From: Spirometra erinaceieuropaei
Taxonomy: Eukaryota > Platyhelminthes > Cestoda > Diphyllobothriidea > Diphyllobothriidae
Length of the DNA stretch: 64,000 nt
Direction: 5' to 3'
Assembly (NCBI GenBank): GCA_902702965.1
Contig: CACRXP010000002.1
Coordinates: forward strand, 1,793,476 to 1,857,475
The notes beneath the pieces are model-generated. The model made no database searches. It saw only the letters and a program-made list of their open reading frames with translations, and had not been told where the DNA came from. Made by a program: the position numbers and the translations under genes. Shown in pieces: positions 45,733-60,384 of this stretch. Numbering within the stretch: position 1 is the stretch's first letter; each line of letters starts with the position of its first letter.

Positions 45733-46523
45733 GGTTACAATCGGGAGATGGCACCCAAAAAAATCCGCCTAACCAAAGCAGCCTGTCTTACAGGACAGGT
45801 GGTAATAGGCGTTTTATGCGTGGTGGCTGGTCGGGATGTACGATACTAGCCGACGGAAAGCCTTATTTGAACAGGTGAATGATCGAAGTTGGCCCGCTCT
45901 CCGTTCCGTTATTACAAAATGGGCCGCCAAAGGCAGTATAGTGGTAACGGACGAGTGGAAGGCGTATAATCGTTTTCCCTCAGAAGGTTATCTACATTTC
46001 TCTGTTAATCACTCAAAGAACTTCAAGGACCCTACCACCGGACGGCACACCAATGCCACTGAGGCATACTGGATAAGACTGAAAAGGAAACTCCACGAGG
46101 GAGGCCCTGTATGTGGCCGAGCTGTGTGGGCTCACATAGACGAAGTACAGTATCGTCTTTGGTTTGGCCTCAATGTCATGTCTTTGACAGATGCCTGGGA
46201 ACTGTTCCTATCCCATGTTGTGCAGACTTATCCTATTTAAAAGTGATTTTGTTTTGTAATAAACTGCCATAATGCGAATGTATGCCGTATATTGAGGTGT
46301 ACGTGTGTAACGATGGGGAAGGTTGGGTAACGGCGACCATCGTCCATGTAACCTCCTGCGATGTTAGTTCGGCCAGACCATGTTAGGCCGTCGGGGAAAG
46401 TCCAAGTAGTGCGTGAAAGTCGGCCTGCAACCGCTGATATAGCCCGAAGGCGTTTGAGTCCACTGTTAAAGGTATTATTTCTAGGTAACGGATTTTTTGG
46501 GGTGCCATCTCCCGATTGTTACC
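45733..46523 (+). mobile_element. Merlin DNA transposon, internally deleted
   Basis: The terminal inverted repeats are GGTTACAATCGGGAGATGGC (45733) and, on the other strand, GGTAACAATCGGGAGATGGC (ending 46523). They continue as CACCC(C/A)AAAAAATCCG for about 35 bases with two differences. A partial Merlin transposase lies between. Total length is 791 bases, where complete relatives are about 1.4 kb. Confidence 0.88.
45836..46240 (+). pseudogene. Merlin (IS1016/IS1595-type) transposase, C-terminal part
   Basis: 134 codons: SIVVTDEWKAYNRF (second catalytic D), GYLHFSVNHSKNFKDPTTGR, HTNATEAYWIRLKRKL (catalytic E), then LWFGL. VNHS..F.DP.TG.HTN..E..W...K is the diagnostic block of the ISXO2-like/Merlin DDE domain. 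The N-terminal zinc-binding part and the first catalytic D are absent, and the frame is closed upstream by TAG at 45806. An upstream shifted frame (VVIGVLCVVAGRDV) keeps a trace of the preceding strand. It cannot be active; DDE function would need a complete copy elsewhere. Confidence 0.88.
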
Positions 46524-46547
46524 TTACCACCTTTATTGGTAAAACGT

Positions 46548-46811
46548 TGTTATGTAGCCCCACCTGATGGTCACAATACTGTTGAGGTTGGGGTTAAGGG
46601 CTAGGGTAATGGGTTAGGGTTAGGGGTTAGAGCAACTATTTCTCAACCATTTGAAACACACCCACGCATTCCCAATAGCTTTTATGTTGCATAAAATCAC
46701 TTAACTTCGCCGCCTGTGCGTCCCCCGGCCCACCTGTGAAAGCCCCTATCACCACTGGTCCCGTGTTACAGGTGACTGGAGCTTGTTTACTTCAGGTGGG
46801 GCTACATAACC
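46548..46811 (-). mobile_element. TIR element with telomere-like core, copy 2 (inverted)
   Basis: The ends GTTATGTAGCCCCACCTGAT and TTCAGGTGGGGCTACATAAC are a near-perfect inverted pair, with TA next to each TGTAGCCCC end. The TTAGGG-like tract at 46588-46630 (GGGTTAGGGTTAGGGG) is shorter than in copy 1. The unit is 264 bases. Confidence 0.75.
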
Positions 46812-47754
46812 ACATCTGATCCCTTAATTAATTGTTTTTCTAACGGTTATATTTTTTAGCCTTCAAGAGGTTTAGGGGAGGATTTTGGGCGAACTCGGAG
46901 AGCGGTTTTTTAACTGCTCAGACTCACGTGTCCTACACCTTGATGCTCTCGCTAAGCGCCTTGTCGTTTTGCCTCGTACGGTATCAGTATGTGCACTTTC
47001 GTCCAAGAAGCAGTTGCGTGTACCAGTGCACTTTAAGACTTTTATGAGCATTTGATGAGGAATGGGGCTTGGAGATATCGACGACCCCCTGCCCCACCGT
47101 GTGTTTTATTACCTGCGTGACCCTGTTCATTGTAAAACCACATGACTATAAAATGGCTGTCAAGGTGGAGCCGCTCGCAAGCGGTGGGCGCGCACGATTG
47201 TTGGGGCTTCTGCCGTTATCCATACGTTTCATCTACGTTCAGATAAAATCCTAAATTGTTGAAGTCGACGGACACGTATTTTCCGCGGACGTTGAACGAA
47301 AGGTCTAGGTTTGGCTAACACTGACTGATGACGGCAAATGAACCAGAAATGGCCATCTAATTTCTCCTGTGAAGCCTTGTGTGTATTAAAAGAAACACAA
47401 CAATTTATTTGGAGGCCAAAAGGCTACGAATGATTACCCAGCTCGTCAAACGCATAAATAATATGCGAAATCAACTAAATTTTTAAACATACACAATATT
47501 TTCTATGGTTGGCTGCATTTTGAGCCAATACGCGTTCATTGCATCCGATCACCTGCGTCCGCTACTCCATTAAAGATGTTGTATTTGCCGTCCAGACCGA
47601 TATGGGTGTTAGTGCATGCCCGTCGGAGTGCATTGCGAATTTTCTGTCAGAAATGTGTCCGGTGTGTGTGTGCGGATGTATGATATAGACGCTCTCGTCT
47701 TCTTCAACGCTAAGCGGTTTTCATGTACTTTGAATGATTGAGAGACAGTTCCCC
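46812..47754. other. Intergenic, no supported feature
   Basis: Short frames only. Confidence 0.4.
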
Positions 47755-47870
47755 TAACCCCTAACACCTGACCCTAGCGCTAACCCTAACCCTTAACCGC
47801 TGCCCTAAACCTAACCCAACAGTATTGTGTCCATCAGATGGGCTACATAAACATGTCTTACCGTGAGAAC
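47755..47870 (+). repeat. Telomere-core TIR element, partial copy 3
   Basis: CCCTAACCCCTAACACCTGA and CTAACCCTAACCC are followed by CAACAGTATTGTGTCCATCA and the right end GGGCTACATAAAC. The left end is not recognisable. Confidence 0.65.
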
Positions 47871-48130
47871 TCACATGGAATCTCTGCTTGTTTATTACTT
47901 TGCATGACGATTAGAGGGTGGGATTTTATCGAGGTGGCCATTTAGACAGTAGGGCATCAGAAAATGGTCTTGAAAGTGTCTCTTCAAATGCAATTGGCTG
48001 TCTCGCATGCTCTTTCTGGAAGTCCAGTGCGACGTTGCTAACTGTACCATAAAGTATCCATTTTGTGATGCAACTTTATGCGTACGATAAAGTTTTGCAT
48101 GAGCGTCCTTCTTAGTGCCATACGCAGTCA

Positions 48131-48231
48131 TCGTAGTTTTCTCAGTCTCACTGCGACCGCACCTTCACCTCACACAACGGCCTGGTCGGTCACTTGCGAA
48201 TCCATCGCACAGAGACTGGTGAACCAGTGCC
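48131..48231 (+). pseudogene. C2H2 zinc-finger repeat fragment, cut by gap
   Basis: The frame reads HCDRTFTSHNGLVGHLRIH, then RTETGEPVP up to the gap. It is a C2H2 finger in which the first Cys is replaced (FSQSHC for FSCPHC). From memory this finger type is very abundant in diphyllobothriid-like tapeworm genomes and belongs to a repeat rather than a transcription factor. The gap hides the rest. Confidence 0.55.
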
Positions 48232-49178
48232 NNNNNNNNNNNNNNNNNNNNNNNNNNNNNNNNNNNNNNNNNNNNNNNNNNNNNNNNNNNNNNNNNNNNN
48301 NNNNNNNNNNNNNNNNNNNNNNNNNNNNNNNNNNNNNNNNNNNNNNNNNNNNNNNNNNNNNNNNNNNNNNNNNNNNNNNNNNNNNNNNNNNNNNNNNNNN
48401 NNNNNNNNNNNNNNNNNNNNNNNNNNNNNNNNNNNNNNNNNNNNNNNNNNNNNNNNNNNNNNNNNNNNNNNNNNNNNNNNNNNNNNNNNNNNNNNNNNNN
48501 NNNNNNNNNNNNNNNNNNNNNNNNNNNNNNNNNNNNNNNNNNNNNNNNNNNNNNNNNNNNNNNNNNNNNNNNNNNNNNNNNNNNNNNNNNNNNNNNNNNN
48601 NNNNNNNNNNNNNNNNNNNNNNNNNNNNNNNNNNNNNNNNNNNNNNNNNNNNNNNNNNNNNNNNNNNNNNNNNNNNNNNNNNNNNNNNNNNNNNNNNNNN
48701 NNNNNNNNNNNNNNNNNNNNNNNNNNNNNNNNNNNNNNNNNNNNNNNNNNNNNNNNNNNNNNNNNNNNNNNNNNNNNNNNNNNNNNNNNNNNNNNNNNNN
48801 NNNNNNNNNNNNNNNNNNNNNNNNNNNNNNNNNNNNNNNNNNNNNNNNNNNNNNNNNNNNNNNNNNNNNNNNNNNNNNNNNNNNNNNNNNNNNNNNNNNN
48901 NNNNNNNNNNNNNNNNNNNNNNNNNNNNNNNNNNNNNNNNNNNNNNNNNNNNNNNNNNNNNNNNNNNNNNNNNNNNNNNNNNNNNNNNNNNNNNNNNNNN
49001 NNNNNNNNNNNNNNNNNNNNNNNNNNNNNNNNNNNNNNNNNNNNNNNNNNNNNNNNNNNNNNNNNNNNNNNNNNNNNNNNNNNNNNNNNNNNNNNNNNNN
49101 NNNNNNNNNNNNNNNNNNNNNNNNNNNNNNNNNNNNNNNNNNNNNNNNNNNNNNNNNNNNNNNNNNNNNNNNNNNNNN
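48232..49178. other. Assembly gap (N)
   Basis: 947 unresolved bases. Long frames that span it are artefacts of N translation. Confidence 1.
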
Positions 49179-49264
49179 ATGGGAAGGGAGAGTGAGGTCG
49201 ACGACTCAGCGCACTTTCTCCTCACTATAAACAATCTGACGCGCTTGAAGCTATCACGGTGCGC

Positions 49265-49750
49265 TAAAAGCCGTGGCTTGGAAGGTTGCCAACTGACGGG
49301 GTACCTCGGACCTCCTCCTTGACTGGAGGCGGTCTGAGAGTCAGGCTGCAATGGCTCCTTTTTAATGTGGCCTTTATGGCATTCCCACCACAGTGTGGGA
49401 TCCGAGCCAGGCGTTGGCGGCACGCTCAGGTGCGGCTTCGGCCGTGCCAGCCTCCAAATCTCTGTTGTGTTGGTTGAAATCCTGGTTATTGCTGTGTGGA
49501 CCAGGGGGTGTGGTGGAACGCCAAGGTGAGGATCCGTCCGAGCCATCCACCTGCGGCCTCCATCGTCTCCGGTCTTCTTGACTCTGTCTTGACACCGGGT
49601 CCAGGCGGGGGAGGAGGAGAGAGTGTAGGTAGATGCTACGCAAGTCTACCGGCACTATAAACCTCTGCGTAAGTCACCGTCCCTGCTCCCATTGCTGCTG
49701 CAACTGTGGGGCACACGGTGGACATCATCGAAACCGATGGTCGAACTGTC
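49265..49750 (-). repeat. Dispersed repeat R, copy B (inverted)
   Basis: The reverse strand carries GATGTCCACCGTGTGCCCCA, GTAGCATCTACC, CCTGGACCCGGTGTCAAGAC, AAGAAGACCGGAGACG and TTTCAACCAACACAACAG in the same order as 56155-56600. A (TAG)n microsatellite lies at the end that precedes the repeat on its own strand. Confidence 0.75.
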
Positions 49751-53755
<4,005 letters not shown>

Positions 53756-53967
53756 TCGACACCCAAAATGAATCAGACGGAGACTCTCAGGCACACAACT
53801 GATCCGGTCAAGAAATGGCCACAGTTTGAGCAGCCTGGGGACGAAGAGCGTGAAAGCCGGTCCCGAGAACGAATATCGGTGGACAGGATAACACGCTTTG
53901 CCAGCCCTAGCCATTACGACCATCGAATAGCTCCAAGAAGCTTTCTTGACAGCCAGCAGACTAATGG
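53756..53967 (+). CDS. Candidate host exon, polar protein segment
   Basis: A long pyrimidine tract and TTTTCTAG|TCGACACC acceptor, and ACTAATGG|GTAAGC donor. One frame is open across all 212 bases: STPKMNQTETLRHTTDPVKK, next EERESRSRERISVDR and ASPSHYDHRIAPRSFL. It is charged and probably disordered, with no domain recognised. Phase is 0 in and 2 out. It may belong with the plus-strand exons downstream, but the phases do not join directly, so at least one exon is missing. Confidence 0.45.
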
Positions 53968-55552
53968 GTAAGCTCCTGGTCAGATTCCTTTTGCGCCGTT
54001 CCAAAACAACCTTATTACAGCATTCTGATGACCTTTAATTTTATTATGCAACTCATTAAGCATTTTTAGATGCAGAGCTTTTTTAGAGAAGTCGGCAAAA
54101 CAAAGGCATACCACCAAAAAATTAAGGCTGTTGCCTTCAACGTGGTCTAGAACTTTTGCTAAATTCAGGTCTTAAAACTTTCTGGTTCGAAATGCAAAGC
54201 GCTAGATGATGATGAAAAATGTTAGCAAACGTCATTTTAGTTTTTTCCATTTACATGGATATTCTTGATTACATCGAACCTAGTGTGCTGAGAATCTATT
54301 TTATTTTGCATCGATATGGAAAATATATTCATGTCGTGAATAGTTGTCTCGAGAACAAAACTTAAACCGACGACCCGAGTGTGGGACAAACGGCCAGTTA
54401 CGCTATAAGCATAAAAAATCCTGTTTGATTACGAACGGTAGTAAACTGGCTATCCGAATTTTTTGACTGTCCATTACGGAGTGTATATCTTGTCTGCGTG
54501 TTTATCTGAAAAACGACACAAGCTAGACAATCAAAGAAGACCCTGAGAAGCCTGACCGTTAGCGATGAGAGAGGGATTTGGAACGAGTGTTTAACAACCA
54601 GGAAAGAATATAGAACTCGGTCTTCGTTTACAAATCCTACACAGCTTCATTAGGGGAAGTAGCATATTGTTGTCTTTGATTTCCGAGTATGTGAGATTCT
54701 ATCTGAAAGTTCCATCTACCGAATTCTTGATGTAAACTGTGCTTATAGACGTTAAACTGCAAGTCCAGTCAAACCGGAATTTTAAAGGGAAACTTCATGA
54801 CCACCATTGCACGGCTCTTTAACTTCCCCTGTAAAAACTTCCTATAGCAAATCTTCCGAAGTTTTTTCAGCAGCTCCACTCTAGGCTGCTACGTAGGATG
54901 CTTTCCCAATTCGACGCCCCGAATTCCATTTTCAGTTAGCTCCTCTCCTTAATGTCGCAATGAACGCCAGTTAACAAAGTATAAACTCAGCATGGCATAG
55001 AACTTAGCAATCGCACCAATCAAGGTGACCCCTCAACTCGCCGCATTCGAAAGTTCACTAAGACATACACCTTGAACATACAAGGGATAGGCGCAGTTGC
55101 TGTTATCTTAAAAATCGGTATCAATTCAAAGCAAATTGGCTCATTTTCTTTAAGTCTCCCCAGTTATCGGATAACAAATGAGAATGTTGTCATGTTCTTA
55201 TGTGTGAGTGCTCTCACAATGCATGTTATGAAGAAGGCAAATGGAAATCTTGCTGCGATTAGTAGGGCGACATTTGTGAATTACTCAAATTCACGTGAGT
55301 GCATGCGGAACACAGCTCCTTTAAACAGGTGGCCAAAAAATCACGTTAACTGGAAGCACATTCAATCAGCTGATTCCTATATTAAAATCAGGGAAGGAAG
55401 TTTCCCAACAAGGAAATGAAAATGCTTGCCGTTGTCTTTTAGGCCCTATATTCAAACTTAACATATCAAGCGTACTCATATTTCTGTTTAGTCAACCTCT
55501 GGACAAAATAAATTTGCTTGTGCTTTCTATTAATTAAACTGAAGGCCCATAG
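53968..55552. other. Probable intronic sequence, no supported feature
   Basis: A 115-codon plus frame (55072-55419) is unrecognised and lacks convincing splice sites. Confidence 0.35.
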
Positions 55553-55735
55553 CCCCGATGTGCAGACGGTCCACGATTCCTACGCATCGAACAGTGGACT
55601 CTTTTGTTCAAATTTCCATCAAGGATATATCGTCAAAATTCCCGCCGTCCTCCACACTGTACTCGTCCATCACAAACTTAAATCCTGGCAATTTCGGATC
55701 ACTCCGTAGCGATGACTCGCTAACGATGTTTTCAG
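55553..55735 (+). CDS. Candidate host exon, family unknown
   Basis: Acceptor GCCCATAG|CCCCGATG with an upstream TTAATTAAAC branch-like site, and a consensus donor TTTTCAG|GTAAGT. The 183-base exon (phase 1-1) has one open frame: RRSTIPTHRTVDSFVQISIK, then SSITNLNPGNFGSLRSDDSL. It is Ser-rich. No domain recognised. Confidence 0.42.
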
Positions 55736-56154
55736 GTAAGTGGTTGCTCACCTTTTTACCTACCAGGGCTTTTCTCCTGCATAACTAGAAAAAGTTCTTA
55801 TTAAACAGAAACATGAGCACATGGGTAGCGCAAATCTGTGCTCATTTTGACGTAGTCTTGCCATCGGAATAAGATGGGAAGAGGAAGAGTGCAGTTTATC
55901 CTACACCTGTCTCCCCCAGTGTAATCTCATACACACGCAACTCACTGCCACTATTCTGGAATAGACACGGTTCTCGCCGAATTCGAGAGGCGGGCAGCCA
56001 GGTGCGGAAGAAACTTTCGAAAGTTCGCGCTTCCCCGCTCTTCTATGACAACATCACATAATTGGGACCATAAGTGAGGAGTAGGTTCTAAAACGTGATC
56101 TTGGAAATGATGCGATTGCACACTTGGATGGAATAAACAAATTTATGTGACGGT

Positions 56155-56600
56155 TCGATCGTCGATTCCGACGATGTCCACCGTGTGCTACACAGCAAGG
56201 TGCAACAGCCATGGTGACTTGCGCGTGAATTAGTTTATAGTGATAGTAGACTTGCGCAGCATCTACCGCACCTCTCTTCCCCATTCTCCACCTGGACCCG
56301 GTGTCAAGACAGTGTCAAGAAGGTTGGAGGCGGAGGAGAGCATTGGAGGCTGGCACGGCCGGACACGCACCTAGGCGTATCTCCACACCCCTGGCCCACA
56401 GCATACACTTTATCAGGATTTTTCACCAACAACAACACCCCAAAAGGGGTCAGAAGGACGAGGATGACTGGGCAGCCATACCCGCCACCTGTATAGCCAG
56501 CGGGAGCGCAAGCGTATCTACCGGCAGGGAACTGGGTGTCAGGGGACTGCCAGCGCATAGCAGGCTGCGAGGGCCATGGTTTGCTGGTATTGGCGTAGCA
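56155..56600 (+). repeat. Dispersed repeat R, copy C (longest)
   Basis: Contains GACGATGTCCACCGTGTGCT, GTAGACTTGCGCAGCATCTA, CACCTGGACCCGGTGTCAAG, ACGAGGATGACTGGGCAGCC, GCGCAAGCGTATCTACCGGC and GAGGGCCATGGTTTGCTG, matching 63040-63490 in order. The 147-codon frame across it is not conserved between copies, so it is non-coding. Confidence 0.75.
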
Positions 56601-57237
56601 TACGCTTACAGACCTTTAGACCGACATCATCATAGGAAAGAAAGGCACAGAGATGAGCTTCAAGTAGATAGCATGATTAAAACAGCACCGAAATGTAGAA
56701 ATGGTAAGGAATTTCCACGTGCACAAGAAGTCAATATAGCATGAGCTCTCCAAGTTGGGCTAATAGTTTATAGGCAAATATATAACCGTTAACAGCAGTA
56801 CACAGTCACTAAAAGCAGTAATGGAGCCTTAAGTAGTTCAGTATAATGAGTACCAAACATCTCACATAAGCATAATACATGATCATTATTAGAAGGATAA
56901 TCACCGTTCCCCAATAGTACCTGCTAACATTCAACATGATCCTCGATTTCGGCCGAATTAAGTGTTGCAGTACATTAAGTGATTAACACGAATCCGCTTC
57001 AGATTTTCATACGGCTGATCGATACCCTGTGCAATCAGAAAATCAATAGACATGCTCAGCTATGCTGTCATTGGCCACAGGAGTTCCATACTTCTAGAGT
57101 CAGCCGCTATTAACACAAACGATGCAAAACTCTCGACATTCAATAGAATTCATTCATGAAACGGAGTTAAATGTCAAAGTGTCTGATGCAAACGCCTGTT
57201 TTGCAGTCGGCTCATTGCTGTCTCTTAATTTTTGCAG

Positions 57238-57379
57238 TTTCTACCGGCTTCATATGTTTACCGTACATGGATTATTAGCAAGGATAACAGGAGACATATG
57301 AGGTCATCGGTTTATGCTATTCGAATGATAAAAGTTCACAGGCAACTTACCTCCGACTTAAGAAACAATGCACCATCAG
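57238..57379 (+). CDS. Candidate host exon, family unknown
   Basis: A strong acceptor (TCTTAATTTTTGCAG|TTTCTACC) and donor CCATCAG|GTACTA. The frame reads FLPASYVYRTWIISKDNRRH, then MIKVHRQLTSDLRNNAPS (phase 0 in, 1 out). The basic sequence has no recognised domain. Confidence 0.42.
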
Positions 57380-57382
57380 GTA

Positions 57383-57973
57383 CTATCTCCTGTTTAGCAT
57401 CGGGTCACTTCGCCTACTGACATAAACTTGTTTGCTCCGCCTGGTAGGAGTTCCGTTTGTCAATAATTTTACGCTCTGTTTTTGCGTCAGGTGCTTAGAA
57501 GCGGGCTCGACTTCAGATGTGGTTAGACAGGATTCCAAAATATTCAGCACCAATATCCCATGGAGGTAGCCAAAGACCCAACCCAAATGATTTAATTGAA
57601 TTAATCGTGTTTGTGACAAAACAGAACTGTGTGAAAATCTGAACATCCGCGCGGTCCCTGAAGTTACAACACAAACGGTAGCTCCGACTTGGACGCCGAC
57701 ATCGATTTTTTCGTGGTTAATTTTTCTCACATACTTTCCATTTTCCGGAGCCAAGGAGTTGCCGGTCCAAACACCTACATCAGATTTACACAGTGCTGGC
57801 ATATTTAGGGAGCCGAAATCAGCTGGACATCGCAGAAATTTCCGAAGCAATTTTGTATCACTGGTTTCTTCTCTTATCAATTTACCCACTGAGATGACGA
57901 CTTTCCCGGTACTGATTCTAGTTGCGGAAAAATGAAGAAAATAGTACTCTGCAATGGGATGATGAATTTCCAC
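57383..57973 (-). CDS. Unidentified 196-codon open frame
   Basis: Unusually long for this AT-rich neighbourhood. Segments such as YYFLHFSATRISTGKVVISV, KSDVGVWTGNSLAPENGKYV and IDVGVQVGATVCVVTSG alternate short beta-like stretches and Gly, which faintly recalls SPRY/B30.2 or similar beta-sandwich domains; I cannot confirm that. A usable acceptor (CATCCCATTGCAG|AGTACT) lies inside its N-terminal part, so the real exon may start at EYYFLHF. It lies back to back with the plus-strand exon ending at 57379. Confidence 0.35.
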   Translation of the reverse strand: MEIHHPIAEYYFLHFSATRISTGKVVISVGKLIREETSDTKLLRKFLRCPADFGSLNMPALCKSDVGVWTGNSLAPENGKYVRKINHEKIDVGVQVGATVCVVTSGTARMFRFSHSSVLSQTRLIQLNHLGWVFGYLHGILVLNILESCLTTSEVEPASKHLTQKQSVKLLTNGTPTRRSKQVYVSRRSDPMLNRR

Positions 57974-59554
57974 CCTCGCTGCTATCCCGCTCTGTTGTTC
58001 CTACCTGAGGAAGGGAGTCTACAGAGTGTAAGCCGCGGCATACAGTGAAGCGGAAGGTCCGTAATCACACATTCTACGAATGCAGCAGCAGCAGCAGCAA
58101 CTACCCCTAAGCCAACCTACGTCTATTTACATACAGAAAGACCGGAACACACTGCATGTGTGTGTGCGAGCCTTTAAGGGAAGAGAAGGTGCCAGGCTTT
58201 TCAAGCTGTGACGTGTATGCAGACGTTTCTGCTCTTTTCCGCGCCCGCACAACGGCTACTCTGTGTGCGAGTATGCGCACACTCACGTACCTACAGTGGA
58301 TCGTCCGATCGCTGACTCCGCAATTCCGGTAGGGCGGCGGAAGGCACACTGAAGAGCGCAACACACACACACACACACACACGCACTTACCTGTGTGCGG
58401 CGCGTGTGTGCGTTTCGTAACCCTTCACAGGGCCGGTCGCAGGACTGTGGCTCACATGTTCATGTCAGAGCATGATCGAAGTTACGCGTTCGCAGTGTAA
58501 GACCTCGTGTGCGCGAGAGTGATCAAGGCGGACGTCGTTATTGGCGAAAACGGGTGCGAAGAAGTCACCGCTCGCCATTCGCTTGACCGCATCGACCTCA
58601 GCAGGGTCCTGCAACAATGACGACTGAGGAACACTCGGACCTTAAAAGGGGTCAGTGAGGAGAGCGAAGTGTAGAACGTCCTTATCTTCACTCTGCAGGA
58701 GTCCATTAGAATTTATAATTAGTCACTTCTGCCAACTAGATCACTTTCAGGAAGAAGAGGGGGGCGCGCGGACGTCTCACTAACTGCCCTGTGAAGTAAA
58801 AATCGGCAGTCGTTAGACTATCAGACGCAAGTACAGCAGCAGCAGCAGCAGCAGCAGCAGAGACCCAGCGATAGGGGAGTTGTAAGCCGACATTTCACCT
58901 CTGACACTCTGCTCCTTCGCCAAAATGAAGGAATAAAATCTACTTTACACAAGGACTAGCTGACATGCGGTTGCGGGAAGGCAGGGGTGGGTTGGGGTTG
59001 CAATAATCAGTAAGGCCGCCAGTTGAGGTATTCCTGAAAGAAGACGAGGGGCGTGCTTGTAAATATCCGAAAGGTTGTTTTAATCGCAATAGCTGGCAAA
59101 AGGCAACAAAAGTTTCCAACAGTTTTCCTGCAACCAGCGTTCCTCTCCACTTAACTAATAAGAAATATCGTTGTGTTTGGGGTTGTATCATACGGCTATA
59201 TCGGGACAAAATACTTCTGCGGACCAGTCGTTAAGATTACTCAGAGCAGCTACATTGTGGATAATCCGTAGGCAAACATCGGTTCCTGATACAAACAGCT
59301 TGGCCGAACAAGTATTTAAACTGGAAGTCATAGTGTTTCACACAAAAGGATTTGCTTGTACGAAATGAACTTTATGAACGTCTGAATACAAGTAGATTTG
59401 GTGGAAAGGCTGCGATCGAGAACTTCTGCGAGCAGAGTACGGAATAATTACCCTCCCCCCTCCCGGTATTACGGCTATCCCCGACGCTAAATTCCAGGGC
59501 ATGGAGTTATGAGAGCTGGAGATTTGGTTTCTGGCAGGCGTTATCCGGATGCGC
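57974..59554. other. Intergenic with short microsatellites
   Basis: (CAG)n at 58081-58099 and 58833-58861 and (AC)n at 58360-58382. Frames here are short and unrecognised. Confidence 0.45.
58833..58861 (+). repeat. (CAG)n microsatellite
   Basis: About 9-10 perfect CAG units. Confidence 0.9.
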
Positions 59555-60168
59555 ACCATAACAACTGCCAATAGAAGCGAAGAGACGAGTTCCAGGAAGC
59601 AGTCTTGAAGAAGGAGGCACGATCGCTGGGACAAGAGCTCATTCGACGGGATCCACCCACACATTCAAATTTGATGAGGTCGAAATTCTCGCAAGAGGTG
59701 ACAATCGCGTGAGCCGGTAGCTGCTTGAGTCATGGTTTACTGGCCCCCAGTCTATTAACAAGTGCAATGATCTTCCCATTCTATACTCGGTGCTGAGACT
59801 TCGCCTAGGCGGAGTAATTGGCCACGCGGGGCGCACACAGGTGAACACTTTTCCCAACACCGGGGTCAGCGCGTCAGATGGTCACGCCAACATCCAACGC
59901 ACGTGATGAAATTGCAGCAATTAACGACGCGAATGTCGGCCATCACACCATGTGCAACGATCTCTGATGAAGGGGGGAGCCGTGAATATTCATAGGTATG
60001 CGGTGGCATGGCTATTGCATCCTATAAATACTGCAGCCCCTTATGCATGAAACACCCTTATCTGCTTCTGTCTCTGATGATGGGTTCCAGTAGGAATCCG
60101 AAACGTCGGGCTAATAAAGCTCTTGTGCCAGCGATCGTGTCTCCTTCTTCAAGACCATAACAACTGCC
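59555..60168 (+). mobile_element. Penelope-like element, short inverted-arm copy
   Basis: The 15-bp target duplication ACCATAACAACTGCC lies at 59555-59569 and 60154-60168. Next comes a 33-base tail (59570-59602), a 37-base inverted arm (59603-59639) complementary to 60118-60153 with 2 mismatches, then the end of the GIY-YIG region with GHTFKFDEVEILARG-like reading (STHTFKFDEVEILARGDNRV), WFTGPQSINKCNDLP and YSVLRLRLGG, one in-frame TAG, the 3' region and a hammerhead-like core. The architecture is identical to the larger PLE at 31939-33667. Confidence 0.85.
60074..60107 (+). ncRNA. Hammerhead-ribozyme-like core in PLE
   Basis: CTGATGA (60074-60080), a GGGTTCC/GGAATCC hairpin with AGTA loop, then GAAAC (60100-60104): the canonical CUGAUGA, stem II, GAAA order. 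Stem III and the cleavage triplet are not resolved by eye. PLE terminal repeats are known to carry hammerheads. Confidence 0.55.
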
Positions 60169-60214
60169 GAGATTTCGGGGGTGCGATAATAGACCCAGTT
60201 GCCGGCTGACGTCG

Positions 60215-60382
60215 CGCATATTAGGACCCCAGCCGCCCCCCCCCCATTCCTGTTGTTGGTTGAAATCCTGGTCATTTGTTGTGTGGACCAGGGGTTGTGG
60301 AGTGGGGCGCCAAGGTGCTGGCTCGACCGTACCATCCACTTGCGCCCTCACGTACCTCCGGTCTTCTTGACTCTTCTTGACT
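60215..60382 (-). repeat. Dispersed repeat R, partial copy D
   Basis: The reverse strand has AGTCAAGAAGACCGGAGGTA, GTGGATGGTACGG, GGCGCCCCACTCCACAAC and CCAGGATTTCAACCAACAAC. It ends where a truncated foldback element begins. Confidence 0.65.
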
Positions 60383-60384
60383 TA

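Larger units (their letters stand above)
45725..46531. repeat. Merlin element including 8-bp target duplications
   Basis: TTACCACC at 45725-45732 and again at 46524-46531 flank the inverted ends. Eight to nine base duplications are the Merlin hallmark. Confidence 0.8.

Noticed and set aside
48078..49546. 414-, 333- and 458-codon frames
   Set aside because: They are mostly the N gap; only the short finger fragment before the gap is meaningful.
56301..56744. 147-codon frame over repeat R copy C
   Set aside because: The other copies of the repeat do not keep this frame.
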